A stretch of DNA of 64,000 bases from Hippopus hippopus. Taxonomy: Eukaryota > Mollusca > Bivalvia > Cardiida > Cardiidae. The notes beneath the pieces were generated by a model, which was not told the origin of the DNA, searched no databases, and saw only the letters and a program-made list of their open reading frames with translations. Below, one piece after another: positions 46,308 to 57,307 of the stretch. The translations under genes and the position numbers were made by a program. Positions within the stretch are counted from its first letter, which is position 1; each line of letters starts with the position of its first letter. Location: positions 38,576,011 to 38,640,010 of the forward strand of contig OX328096.1 in the NCBI GenBank assembly GCA_946811185.2, in the 5' to 3' direction.

Positions 46308-47034
46308 ATATACAATGGAGCACGTGAACTTGTCAAATTGTCCATTACTACACAGACCAGGTTCAGCTTCATTCAAACTGGTACAATTGACATAAAACAG
46401 AAAACATTTGGAATGATACGGACTGACCTCTTCTTGTATTATATTTGAAACATTGTTCGATCGAACCTATTGCTTGTAGGTATATGTTACAAAAAAGGGT
46501 TCAATGTGTGTATAAAATTAGACAGAATGATCTTCAAGAGCTAATCTTAATCTGCATCGTCCGAAACTGGAAAAACATGGCTATTGGTGCCCAAATCAAA
46601 AGTTTTTTGGTAGATAGAACAACATAAGGTTTCATTTTAACAATGCTCTTTCTTTTTATCCTTTATTTAAAATGATAAATAAATCTAATGACTTTTGTTA
46701 GATTAGACTTAAAACAAAATCAAACCCAAATATTTCAATCTGAAGATCGTTGGTCAGTATAGCTTTATAGATAATAGACGGAGTTGGTATGAAATCAGAC
46801 TGCACGGTCTCTGCTCTCTAACCTTGGCTTACATTGTCTCTATTGCTTGACCTTTGATTACTAATGAAGGTTAACAATCTTACCAACATTTTGTGATCAG
46901 AGGTCAGAAATCCTAGTCGACGTGCAGTACGATTTAGATACAATCAATCAAACAAGGTGAAAAAAATGAGTTATTGCTCATCCTTAACAGTAATCGTGTA
47001 ATTTAAGATCCATTTCCTTGATGGTACTAGTATT

Positions 47035-47210
47035 TACTAACCGTTTTGAATTTGCATTCTTAGTCTAATTCTCGTTTAAAGAATAACGCTATTTCTGATT
47101 GGCTAAACGAAATGGTTTCGCCAATCCGAAATTGCTTTGCTTTCGGACCTAGAAAATTGTAAATAGACTATGTTATTACGAGTGATCGGTGAATATAGAT
47201 TTATCTGGGC
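47035..47210. repeat. Family E dispersed repeat
   Basis: TATTTCTGATTGGCTAAACG, then TTTCGCCAATCCGAAATTGC and TTTGCTTTCGGACC. The two CCAAT-type arms form a hairpin. Confidence 0.6.
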
Positions 47211-47530
47211 AATGTCTCTGAAATGGTGTTTTTAAAATTGCCTGCCTCGAAAGCATAAGTGGTTAAAATTATAGTAAATTGTCAGTTAGCAGAGCACTGC
47301 CCATGCCTTCTATGAAGAAAATCCGGCACCGACATCTTTAAGTGGGCTACTGCCGTAAATGACTAAAGTGTTGTTGAAATCGACGTTAAGCAGTTTTTAA
47401 ACTTCATACGGTCACAAAAATATTCTATTGAAAAGACTTACCGGGTATATTCCGGTTAAGAGAAGACGATAATCCGCCCCCGTGTTCCGAGAAAGAGAGA
47501 ATACTGTATGAATCCTACTGTAATTGACTG

Positions 47531-47746
47531 TTAACCCTTGAAGCGCTGGAATCAAGTTAAAGTTGTTTTTGCGGGGACATTGTAGATCCAAGATCAGACT
47601 GCACAGAATGTGCAGTCTGATCTTGGATCTACACTGTCCACTGCGTTGTCATTTTGTCACGGTTGAAATAAATTTGAAATAGCTGTATTTCGGTACTTTT
47701 ACCATGTTGAAAAGGTCTAAATCATAAATTCAGCACTCTAAGGGTA
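47531..47746. mobile_element. Family B MITE, AGCGC-end subtype
   Basis: TTAACCCTTGAAGCGCTGGA at the left, CAGCACTCTAAGGGTAA at the right. A very clean hairpin (GATCCAAGATCAGACTGCAC with complement). The copies at 51064, 55627 and 5497 share this end type. Confidence 0.8.
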
Positions 47747-48161
47747 AAATACATGTATCTCACATATGTATGTATTTATAGATAGGACGTATGGATCCCA
47801 GACTTTAGTACACAATTCATCTGCATCTCATATTGTTCTGTTACACTCAGGTGTAGAATCGACTAATTTACCCCCTACCCCGCCCACTCCCTTGAAAACC
47901 TTTGCAACAGACGATTTTTGAAAACTCTCTCTTTAGATAAAGGACAAGTTACATGACTTGAAGTTAAATATGTGAAAACGTGAATGTCAGTAATTGAAAA
48001 CAAAAATGCTCGTAATGAGCATTAAGTTTTCCTACTGTCACAATGTTTTTAAAAGTAGCTTGCCGCAAAACAAGACAGGTGTTTTACTGGAGAACATGTG
48101 TTAAGGATAATAGATTATTTGAACAGATTCATAGCGCAAACTTCATGTTATTTCATGGTAT

Positions 48162-48380
48162 TTTATCCCTATCCTGCTAAATAAGTGACAAGAAACGTTG
48201 AAATCCAACAGTGAAAAAGCCAAATTTTGCTATTTCAAAGGTATGGGGGGGGGGGGGGAATTATAACTCCTTATCGGACAGTGTAGATCCAAGATCAGAC
48301 TGCACGTTCAGTGCAGTCTGATCTTGAATCTACACTGTCCGCAAATGGACTTTTAGACGCGTTTAGCATCCTAGGGCTCA
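48162..48380. mobile_element. Family B MITE with G14 run
   Basis: TTATCCCTATCCTGCTAAAT at the left, CATCCTAGGGCTCAA at the right, intact hairpin. The site after CAAAGGTAT holds 14 G (48245-48258). Confidence 0.8.
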
Positions 48381-48729
48381 ATATCGTTTTCAACTGTGCG
48401 ACAGTGATATTGGAGTGACTTTTCCATGTACCTTTGGCTATGTCTGGGTCCAGGAAATGCTAATCAGAGGATGGCTGTTAGCAGAAATCAACCATTGTAT
48501 TTTGACGTCTGATCTGAATCTATACAGTGTCTGCCGATGTCCACTGTTTTTTTTTTTTTAACAGACGAAATATATTACAGATGCATAATACATTTACTAG
48601 ATTGTGACAAGCGGAGAAAACACTACTAAAGTACTCTAAGTAGGCCTATTTTTTGACATCGCTGTGATAAGTAGGCCTACCTGCGACTCTACCAACTCAG
48701 CTTTTTGCACTACTTTCAAACGGGCGTGC

Positions 48730-48968
48730 TTGCCCTTTACCAAACGGCAAAATTTAAGCCTTGTCCAAATTGAAAGCATTTGCAGACGACAATTTAGATG
48801 TTACTCAGAACACGAAAATTTGTCTTAGAAATGACAGTAAACATTGTTGGAAAACGAGAAAATGCTGGTTACCAGCATTTTCTCCTTTTCCCAAAATGTT
48901 TTCAAAAGCCTTCTTCTTCGAGGTCGTAAAAACTCGGTATTGTGTGGTGTTGTGGGGTTAAGGGTTAA
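48730..48968 (+). mobile_element. Family C MITE
   Basis: GCCCTTTACCAAACGGCAAA at the left; the right end has GTGTGGTGTTGTGGGGTTAA with a small duplication before AGGGTTAA. Hairpin intact. Confidence 0.8.
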
Positions 48969-49284
48969 CATGTATTTTTCCCTTTGTACGCAATAGGCTT
49001 AACAGATAACCCCCACCCCATTACAATCGAAATAAGGAATTCTACAAAAAAAAATGAGAAAATACGGGACAATACATAACATTTCTACATGTATTTCTAT
49101 CTTTAGATAATAGGCTTACACCTGCCTTTGCAGGCTGATATACAGTTATCAGTATTTGTTAAGATTTTCACAAAAATTGCGACACGAAGTCTTGTTGTGG
49201 CGCCGCATGAGCAGCGACGCTGTATTTTTATTCGCTTTTGAAAAGTGCCTGTGGAGGTAGCCATATTGTTTACTAGGCTTTCAG

Positions 49285-49455
49285 TCATTTCGTACCTAGG
49301 TTATTTCATACCTAGGCCATTTCGTACGATTTTGGTCATTTCGTTCCCACCTACACTTTTTACTTTGGCCATTTCGTACTCACTTTGATCATTTCGTACC
49401 CACTTGGTCATTTCATACCCAGTTTTTAATATCAATTTGGTAATTTAGAACCTAG
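49285..49455 (+). repeat. Short-unit tandem array (ATTTCGTACCC type)
   Basis: Roughly eight units of about 20-24 bp such as GGTCATTTCGTACCCAC, with variants CATACC, GTACGA and GTTCCC. Diverged, non-coding. Confidence 0.75.
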
Positions 49456-49764
49456 TGTTAATACTATTTTCTTGTGTTGTTTGCCGAATGACAACTGCTT
49501 TTGTACATAGCTCCAAGTGAAATTATGTTAAATTTCGCCGAAGAATGGCTATGATTGTGTCTTACCATTATTGGTTCTTTCTTTTTTAAGTTTTAATTTG
49601 CATTCTAAAGATTGTTTAGGACTTCTCACTTCATTTCTCACCGAGTTCTGCATAAATTTACTTTGGTCAATTTGAAATGCGTTAAAATTTTTCTGGAGAT
49701 AGGCCACATTTTCGTTGTGTTCTTCATAAATCATGTTGCAAAACCATGACTCTTTCTTAGACTT

Positions 49765-49905
49765 TAGCTCTTTACCAAACAACATAATTTTAGACTTTTG
49801 AGAGCATTTGCAGACGACAATTCTAATGTGGTTACCATTTTCTCCTTTTTCCATATTGTTTTCAAAATTATTCTTCCGCAAGGTTGTTAATTTAAATATT
49901 TGTCA
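49765..49905 (+). mobile_element. Family C MITE, hairpin deleted
   Basis: AGCTCTTTACCAAACAACAT and GCATTTGCAGACGACAATTC at the left; ATTTTCTCCTTTTTCCATAT and TTCCGCAAGGTTGTTAA at the right. The left arm of the hairpin is missing. Confidence 0.65.
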
Positions 49906-50199
49906 TGTAGTATCACCACGTGGACCTCTACGAAGTTTGTTCAGGTGATGCCCTTGGCGTAAAAAATTAACCCGCTGTAATGTGCCCTATTTCAGAAACA
50001 ACTGATTTGCAGCGCCATTGATGTTATGCATCAATATTTTCTTGTTGCTTGCTACTTTAGCTGTTTAACTTTTCTCATGTGATAAAAACCAACCAAGTCA
50101 AGTTCTTTTGATGAAATCCATAGACCAAGTTAGAGTATGGAAAGTTGCATTCACAAATGTCATTGAAAGTAGCTTTGTCCACTTTCTAAATTGTATCCG

Positions 50200-50275
50200 T
50201 ACATGTGTCCGTCCGTCCATCCATCCATCCATTCATCCATTCGTCTGTCCATCCGTCCATCTGTCCACCCACTGT
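50200..50275 (+). repeat. (GTCC/ATCC)n microsatellite
   Basis: GTCCGTCCGTCCATCC and related tetramers. Frames reading through it give Pro/Ser/His-rich peptides and are spurious. Confidence 0.9.
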
Positions 50276-50413
50276 CCGTTCAATTGTTTGATAGTAACCT
50301 ATGTTTGCAATGAACATATGCCAGAAATTAAATGATGCTGGCATTCCATAATCAATAGCTTTACTGTTACAGGATAACAAAGTCCTCCGATCGCATACAT
50401 TACATGTAAATTA

Positions 50414-50655
50414 ACAATGCTCTGTGAAAAGGGGGAGTCGGTGATGCATCTGCAAAAAGTACTGCCCCAAGTAAGTTTGTTCGGGCGGGCAGACCTGCTT
50501 TGGTAAATTTTCTGCATGTCCAAGGACACTGCTACCTAAGGATTAAGCTGGTTGTTGGACAACATGGATTGTATGGATTCACAATTGAACGATGACTTGC
50601 CTGGTATAGTGTATCAAGAAGATGCATTAAGCTCCCTTTTGTCAGAACATTGCTC
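50414..50655 (+). mobile_element. Family D element, rearranged
   Basis: ACAATGCTCTGTGAAAAGGG at the left and CCCTTTTGTCAGAACATTGC at the right are inverted ends. GCATGTCCAAGGACACTGCT inside. Confidence 0.65.
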
Positions 50656-50882
50656 AACTATTATTATCTTCGCCTATCAATATAGGTTATATAGAATGAT
50701 TGGAAATCGTAACGGACATTGTAGAATGTACATGTAAGATGAAACCTAACGTTCTTTGCACTCTGATCTTTGCAATGGTACCCGAATTTTGAAAGTACCT
50801 AAATGTAGCTTTCGTTATTCAAAACGTTTTAAAACACTCATATTAAAATGCTGAATATAATTCTATTTGATTTGTTTGTTTT

Positions 50883-51058
50883 AAAGGTGCTTCACGCCGC
50901 TTTCAGCAACAGTTCAATTATATCACGGTGACAACACTGTTAATAGGTATTTTTCCAAGGTTTCACTAGCACAGAATAAGGGCTACAAACGAGGATCGAT
51001 CCAGGGTTTCCTGATAACGAATACAACTCCTCAATCTGACTTAAGGAGGATTCTGGTA
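50883..51058 (-). mobile_element. SINE fragment, inverted
   Basis: AGGTGCTTCACGCCGCTTTC and ATTATATCACGGTGACAACA are the reverse complement of the SINE 3' part at 14.72-14.77 kb. AGGTTTCACTAGCACAGAAT matches the body, and the tRNA head is degraded. Confidence 0.6.
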
Positions 51059-51063
51059 TATTT

Positions 51064-51264
51064 TTAACCCTTAAAGCGCCTTTCACAACAATAGTTGCCC
51101 TAGCGGCCAGTGTAGATCAAGATCAGGATGTACAAAACGTGAAACCTGATCTTTGATCTACCCTGTCTACTTTGCTGAAACACTGTAAAGACAACCCCGG
51201 AATTGCTATTTGGGTTGTAATTCTAAGATGAAAATGGATTTACTTAGTATTCGGCGCTCTATGG
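51064..51264. mobile_element. Family B MITE, AGCGC-end subtype
   Basis: TTAACCCTTAAAGCGCCTTT to TATTCGGCGCTCTATGG. Hairpin GTGTAGATCAAGATCAGGAT is partly eroded. Confidence 0.7.
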
Positions 51265-51516
51265 TGCATAGGACGACACTGACAGTATACTTTCAGTTGA
51301 CCAGCTGTTCAGATTGCTATCGGCCACTTATATCTCTGTAAGTAACAATGTTTTCCCCGAGGTCGCTGTTTATTTACCTCTGTATTTACATGTCTAAAGA
51401 GAATGGATATAACATATGGTTCTGATCATAGCAAACCTTGATAACGACGATAATGATAAATGCATGTGTGGGGGTTTATACCGGACCTCTCTTTGTCTCT
51501 ATATCTGGATTCTACT

Positions 51517-51562
51517 CCCTCTCTCTCTCGGTCTCTGTCTCTCTGTCTGTCTCTCTCGCTCT
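51517..51562 (+). repeat. (CT)n-rich microsatellite
   Basis: CTCCCTCTCTCTCTCGGTCT and further CTCTGTCT tracts. Confidence 0.9.
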
Positions 51563-51679
51563 CTGTTACACACAAATAACAAAAGGACATAAAAACAAAT
51601 CAACATTATAAATTTTCTACCAAAAATAAGATCATAGGACCGATTTTATAAGTGACCACAATCGACTGATTGAATAGTG

Positions 51680-51824
51680 CTATTTCAAACTTTTTCTTTG
51701 GACAAAAATATCTCTTTATAGGACGGTGTAGATCCAAGATCAGACTGCACGTTCTGTGCAGTCTGATCTTGATCTACACTGTCCGCATAAGGCCAGTGAG
51801 TCGCGCTTATCAGCCTAAGAGTTA
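51680..51824. mobile_element. Family B MITE
   Basis: Core GGACGGTGTAGATCCAAGAT with an intact complementary arm; right end CAGCCTAAGAGTTA. The left third (AAATAAGTGAAA region) is absent. Confidence 0.75.
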
Positions 51825-52255
51825 CAATTTTATTAAAATAACATACAAACGAAAAAGAAAGCAACCCTTTCTGGCCAGGGATCGGACGCTTTTGGTGTTT
51901 GTGCAAAAACACACGGTGACAATCTTACCTTGCCATCTTTATTCATCCTAAAAATATAACCAAACATTTTATTCACTTTAATTACAGTTCAATCTATTAT
52001 AGTCACTTTGAAGTACTCAATACGTTCTTTAGTCTATAACCAGAATGTTTCTTTAAATAAATCCGACCTCTGTCATGGAAATCCCCAAAATTTAATTTAA
52101 AATCTGTCGAGCTGAACATGGTTGAACATTATGTACAAGTAAATACTTTTTTCTTCATTTATTACTATTTGTAATAGACAATAAAGTTGTACTTACGTAG
52201 ACACCCAAACATTCTTCTTCATTTGTAAATATGCCTTTTCATAACCCCTTACCCA

Positions 52256-52475
52256 AACCCTTTAACAAACAATCTAATGTTTCAACGACCCTAAGGAGAA
52301 AAGGCTTTTGAAAAACATAGTGTGAAAAGCAGAAAAATGCTGGTGATTAGCATTTTATCATTCTCTACATTTTTTTAACACCATTAAAGACAAGTACTAT
52401 TATTTGAGCGACGGTCAATTTGTCTTGTAAAGCTTTGGACCAGTCTAACATTTTGTCGTATGTTAAAGAGTTAAA
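52256..52475 (-). mobile_element. Family C MITE, decayed
   Basis: AACCCTTTAACAAACAATCT at the left, TTTGTCGTATGTTAAAGAGT then TAA at the right. The hairpin is present with several mismatches. Confidence 0.7.
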
Positions 52476-52657
52476 GAGCCTAAATTACTACTATAGCTGT
52501 TTTTGCTGCCTGTCATTTGACTATTTTTGAGCTCCCCCTTCCCATCAATTTAAGATTTTATGTAATCAATCTTTGAAAGAATTACCTGTATACATTGCGG
52601 TTATAAAGTTATCATAGCCCTCTTTTACATGAACAAATGCAATTTTTTACGCTACTT

Positions 52658-52880
52658 TTAACTCTTTACCAAACGACAAAATTTTGGACTTGTCCGAATT
52701 GAAAGCAGACGACAAAATAAGTTACTAATTAACTGAAATTTGCTTTTTGGAAGGGCAGAAAATATTGCGGATAAAGGAGTGATTGCTGATTACCAGCATT
52801 TTCTCCTATTTCCTCAAAGATTTTAGGAGCTTTCTTTCTCAGAGTCGTTAAAAAATCGGGATTGCTTGGTACAGGATTGA
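52658..52880 (+). mobile_element. Family C MITE
   Basis: TTAACTCTTTACCAAACGAC at the left, ATTGCTTGGTACAGGATTGA at the right. The hairpin is diverged (GAGTGATTGCTGATTACCAG). Confidence 0.7.
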
Positions 52881-53962
52881 TTGCCAGTTTTGGAACAGAA
52901 TGTGTGGGAAAAGTAGTTTTTGCTTACATAAAGCAATAGATCTTTTTCCCCAAGCTTTTTTTCCATACTTTCTGAAGCACGATAGTTTCTTTAACCTTAT
53001 TTGTATATTTTATGTTAGATACACGAGATAACTTTTTGTAGGTAAAGAAGGTCTGTAAAGGGTTATCCAGTACCATTGTCAGTCGAAAACATAGCTCATT
53101 ATTTGGCCCGTTAGAGCTCCATTATTATGTTTATTGTTGACGGCTGGAAACAATGCCGGAATTTATCAGACAAATCTAGGAGAAGAAAGGAAAACATATT
53201 CCATGCTTCAGTTAACGTTTTATGTACAATGGAGACGTCCGAGACAAGAGAAAATGTATCCCTTGGTTTCGCCAGGGATCGACAATTTCAATATTTCTCG
53301 AACGTCTGTTGTTTTTGAAAGGTTAGAAAACATGGTGAGAATTAGGAGAAAATGCTGATTACCATGAATCAAAGTTTAATAGACGAACATATGCAAAGAC
53401 ACTGTGGCAAGGTGATAAAATGACAAGTTTTTCCTCTTGCTAGTTTTGTCTTCATAATGTTATAAACCTTTTATAAGAGAAACATCTCAATGGTCCGAAT
53501 ATTCCCTGTCTGTTGTCATGCATTGTTTTATTATTGTTAAGGCTGCACAGTTACCACTTATTTCTTCGTTTGCCACAAACGAAAGTCAATTAAAAAAACA
53601 ACAACTGTGCAGCGTTTGTGATTTTTTGAAGGTAGAATCCTGTCTTTCTTTTTTTTTTTTTAATATTTAACGGGAGACAACTCTGATGCCTTCCGTATTC
53701 TGTGCAAGATGGGTTACCCTTCATTAACCGATTAGAACGCTTGGCGCCCAAACTTGATTTTGCAGAATCGTATATCTAGATCAGACTGGTTTTTGACGAC
53801 ATTATAGGTTTTAAATCAGATTGCACTAGAATGCGCGATCTGATCTTTTAATGTTTTGTGAAGTATTGTGGATAAAAAAAATTGCTATAAATTGCAGTGG
53901 TTAGGTTCTGTTTTCTTGACTGAAAAAAAAAAAAAAACAGATGATTTAGCGCTAAATATGGT

Positions 53963-54188
53963 TATACCTTTACCAAACAATTCCGAATTTTAACGACCCC
54001 ACGGTAGAAAGCTTTTGAAAACATTCTGGAAAAGGGAGAAGATACTGCTAACACACATTTTCTACTTTCAAACATTGTTTTCTATCATATCAGAGAAGTT
54101 ACGCTAATTAGTACCAAGTTTGAATTTGTTGTCTGCAGATGCTTTCAGTTTGGAAGGGTCTAAAAATTTGTCGTTTGGAAAAGGGTTA
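53963..54188 (-). mobile_element. Family C MITE
   Basis: TACCTTTACCAAACAATTCC at the left, TTGTCGTTTGGAAAAGGGTT then AA at the right. The hairpin is decayed. Confidence 0.7.
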
Positions 54189-54653
54189 AAGTACAAATAG
54201 CGGCCAAAGGTAAGCAACTGGGTGGTAAACTTTACATTTAAATTATATCATTTAAAAGCATGGAAATTATTGTGAAGATGACAGCCTGTTAATGTATGGT
54301 CGGCCCATGTGTTAGTCTTTGGCAGAAAAAAGAAATTTCAAATCATGTAAAAAGTAAACAAAAGATAGAGCGACCTTGCAACTTTTAACCTAGCCTAAGA
54401 TTTCATTTTTCTGTCAGTGACTAATACTTGGACCGACGGTACGGTAACAAATTGTCACTACCACAATAATTTCCATGCTGTTAAAAGGTATGATTTAAAT
54501 TCAAATGCATTTTAACACCAGCTTTGTTTAATTTTGGTTGCTACTGGGCCTTTAAATATCGATAGGAAATTTCAGTCATTAGTTGTATTGAATATAATTC
54601 AAATGGATCACGATTGTCTGTAGGCAATGAGCCTATAAATATATTAACTCTTT

Positions 54654-54870
54654 ACCAGACGACGAATGTTTAAACACGTCCAAATTGGAAGCTTTGCAGA
54701 CAAATTAAACATTGCTCAAAAGAGGAACTTTGTCTTTCAAAGGGTTCAAAAGATCGTGTGAAAAGGAGAAAATGCTGATTATCAGCATTTTGTCCTTTGC
54801 CCACGATGTTTCTAAAAGCCTTTTCCTTGGGGACGTTAAGACTCGGGATCGTGTGGTAACGGGATGATTA
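54654..54870 (+). mobile_element. Family C MITE
   Basis: TTAACTCTTTACCAGACGAC at the left, ATCGTGTGGTAACGGGAT at the right. Hairpin GGAGAAAATGCTGATTATCA. Confidence 0.75.
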
Positions 54871-55121
54871 TGATCTTGTCATTTCAATCAATGGAATGTA
54901 TTGAACTCAAATTTCAGTCAACCCATAAACTTGTACCACCAGAAGCTGCGCTAGCTTAGTACTCCATTACTTTACTGAAAAGATCATTTTCAGGCTTTCC
55001 GTAAGTTATTTCAAGTTTCACAAAATATGTTGTTTTTTATTAGTACTTGTTCAACGTGATAAAACTACTTCCATGGAACTTTGCTGGATTCAAGGTATTA
55101 GCCTTCGCATGTTATTTTTTT

Positions 55122-55335
55122 TTAATCTCTTATCCTGTTATATATATCTAACATGAAAATTTCAGGTCGATAGTAAAAACCCAAAGGTTGCCATTTCAGA
55201 ATCATTTTTTTAAAGAAAAACATCACCTAATCGAACGGTGTAGATCCAAGATCAGACTGCACGTTCTGTGCAGTCTGATCTTGATCTACACTGTTCGCAA
55301 AAGGTCTGCGAGTCGCGCTTAGCAACTTAAGGGTA
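55122..55335. mobile_element. Family B MITE
   Basis: TTAATCTCTTATCCTGTTAT at the left, AGCAACTTAAGGGTAA at the right. Hairpin GTGTAGATCCAAGATCAGAC perfect or nearly so. Confidence 0.8.
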
Positions 55336-55626
55336 AATTTAAAGCTCACAAACATAAAATGTGTGTTGCTACATATTGGTTCAAGTACATTCTTTTCTTT
55401 TGCTTCTTCTTTTCTTCTTCTTTTACCTTTGTTTGCTGTTCTGTTCTTCGTGTTCTCCCTGTTGTTGCTGATGGTTTTCTCTGCGTTCTTTTTGTTGCTC
55501 GTGTTCTAATTTTTTTTCCCTTCTTCTTCTTTTGTTTTATCGTCTGTGGTTTTATAAATAGCAGAAACTAACTAAAACCTTGAAAAATGGGACATATCTA
55601 TATTGACAAAAATCTAATTACCCTCC

Positions 55627-55836
55627 TTAATCCATACAGCGCCTTACACAACTTTAGTTACATCTGCAGTGTGTAGTTAAAGATCAGGTTGCACGAAACA
55701 TATAGTCTGATCTTTGATCAGCACCGTTCTCTTTGATTTGACATTCTGGACCAGGGCGAACTTGAAAATGCTCTTGTATGACCTTATTTCTGGAAGAAAA
55801 ATGCTCATCGGGTTTATTCGGCGCTCTACGGGTTAA
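55627..55836. mobile_element. Family B MITE, AGCGC-end subtype
   Basis: TTAATCCATACAGCGCCTTA to TTCGGCGCTCTACGGGTTAA. The hairpin is eroded (AAAGATCAGGTTGCACGAAA). TTAA at both ends. Confidence 0.75.
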
Positions 55837-56029
55837 AGTTTTATTCATCAATATTATGTGGAAGGTAAACAAAACGAAAACTGCGTGTTTACCGATTTTC
55901 ACTGCAAACTGAAATCTAGCACAAAATATCGGGCAGTATAGATCAAAGCAGAGATTGCTCGCTGTTGTATTCAGATCTTAATCTCAATTGTGCTCTAAAC
56001 AACCCGAGGCTGTATTCACCAACCATTCT

Positions 56030-57260
56030 ACACTTAGCCCATCATCTTCCGCCAGGTGGCATTTTTCAAATACAAGTACACACCCTTTATCTTCCGCTGG
56101 GAGGTATTTTTCAAACCCATACCTACCTAGTTTGGGCATTCTGGGTACAGAACCGGACTACTTTTCAAGATTACAATCGATGCAGCGAATTTCGAGATAA
56201 AATGTACGTTTATTAACTGGTACGATTCATCTAGCAATGGCTAGCTAGCTTATAACCTTTGCACCAGTCATTTATAAACACAGCAGTTATAGGCCGAGAA
56301 AACAGCCCCGGTATAAGCCTAGCATGGTGGGGACATTTTCTTTGTTGTTGTTTCTGATAAAACCCTGCCAAATGTAGGTTTTTTTCCCGAAATCTATTTT
56401 AGAATTATACAAAGATTTGCAGTAAACTATGGATTTTTTAAAACATTTTCCCCGTTTGAAATTATAACATTTTTAAGAGATTTGGAGCGAATTTGGATTT
56501 CTCCACAGACACACGAGTTAATTATAGCCATGTTCTGCTTGCTACTTTTTAACGACGCCTATTAATTTTTATCCTGTGCAGGATAGTGATCTGCGTCATA
56601 GCAGAAAGGTTAATCTTCGTAGAATGCGACATGAGCAGACAACGAATACATACCTATCTGATTCCGTAATAATATTTAACCTCGTTCGTATTGACAACGT
56701 TTTCCATGTTAAATACTGACAGTCACATGACCTTAAACATAATGGCGCACGTGAAAACCACAACGACAACAACCGGCCCAGTGAAGCTACATGGATTCAC
56801 TTGCGAAGATTGCAATAGAAAACAGTGACTCGTCTTTCCTTTTTAAGTTTAAGGTTTTCAGAATGGTATTGAAGCGGTGTGTACCGGCGAAGAAACATAC
56901 GGTGTCGGCGCATATCACCTATCATAATACAGTCGAGGGGTTTGATCAATGGATCAGGTTTGTAAACTGGTATCCTTTGTTACTCCCGTAACCGTCCCAT
57001 AGACAACAAGGAACATCAGATTTATCGATGGTAACTACTGGTTGTCAACATTGTCATATTCACCAATCAGACAGGCATTCCCATCGGCCTTTGCAAAGTA
57101 CTAGCTCAAAAAGTTAAAATGAAAAAAAAAAATTGGGCAAACTATCAAATTAAGATGACCACCAATAGAAAACGTTTCACTCATATATTTGAGTGATCAA
57201 CGGATCACCTGAGGTTTGCCATGTGCCATGTTCGAGATTTGGATTGTAACGCAATTCCCC
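56030..57260 (-). mobile_element. Family H element, longest copy
   Basis: The part 56030-56650 is the reverse complement of the 29108-29671 insertion. The part 56560-56990 is the reverse complement of 62.57-63.02 kb (for example GACAGTCACATGA, GGCGCACGTG and CGGCGAAGAAACATACGG). An internal duplication of CTTCCGC..GG..ATTTTTCAAA lies near 56.05-56.12 kb. Short frames here (MAHVKTTTTTTG..., MDSLAKIAIENS...) are in repeat sequence. Confidence 0.65.
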
Positions 57261-57307
57261 ACTGGCTAAACCAATATTAGATGGATGATGAATACGGGCC
57301 CTAATAC

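Noticed and set aside
50108..50380. Frames over the GTCC/ATCC repeat
   Set aside because: Pro/Ser/His or Asp/Gly/Trp-rich runs produced by the tetramer repeat.
55359..55571. 70-residue Phe/Cys-rich frame
   Set aside because: It comes from a TTCTTCTTTT-rich tract and resembles no signal or membrane protein.
56731..56814. Small frame MAHVKTTTTTTG...
   Set aside because: It resembles the start of a small membrane protein but lies in a family-H repeat; the homologous stretch at 62.88 kb does not preserve the frame.
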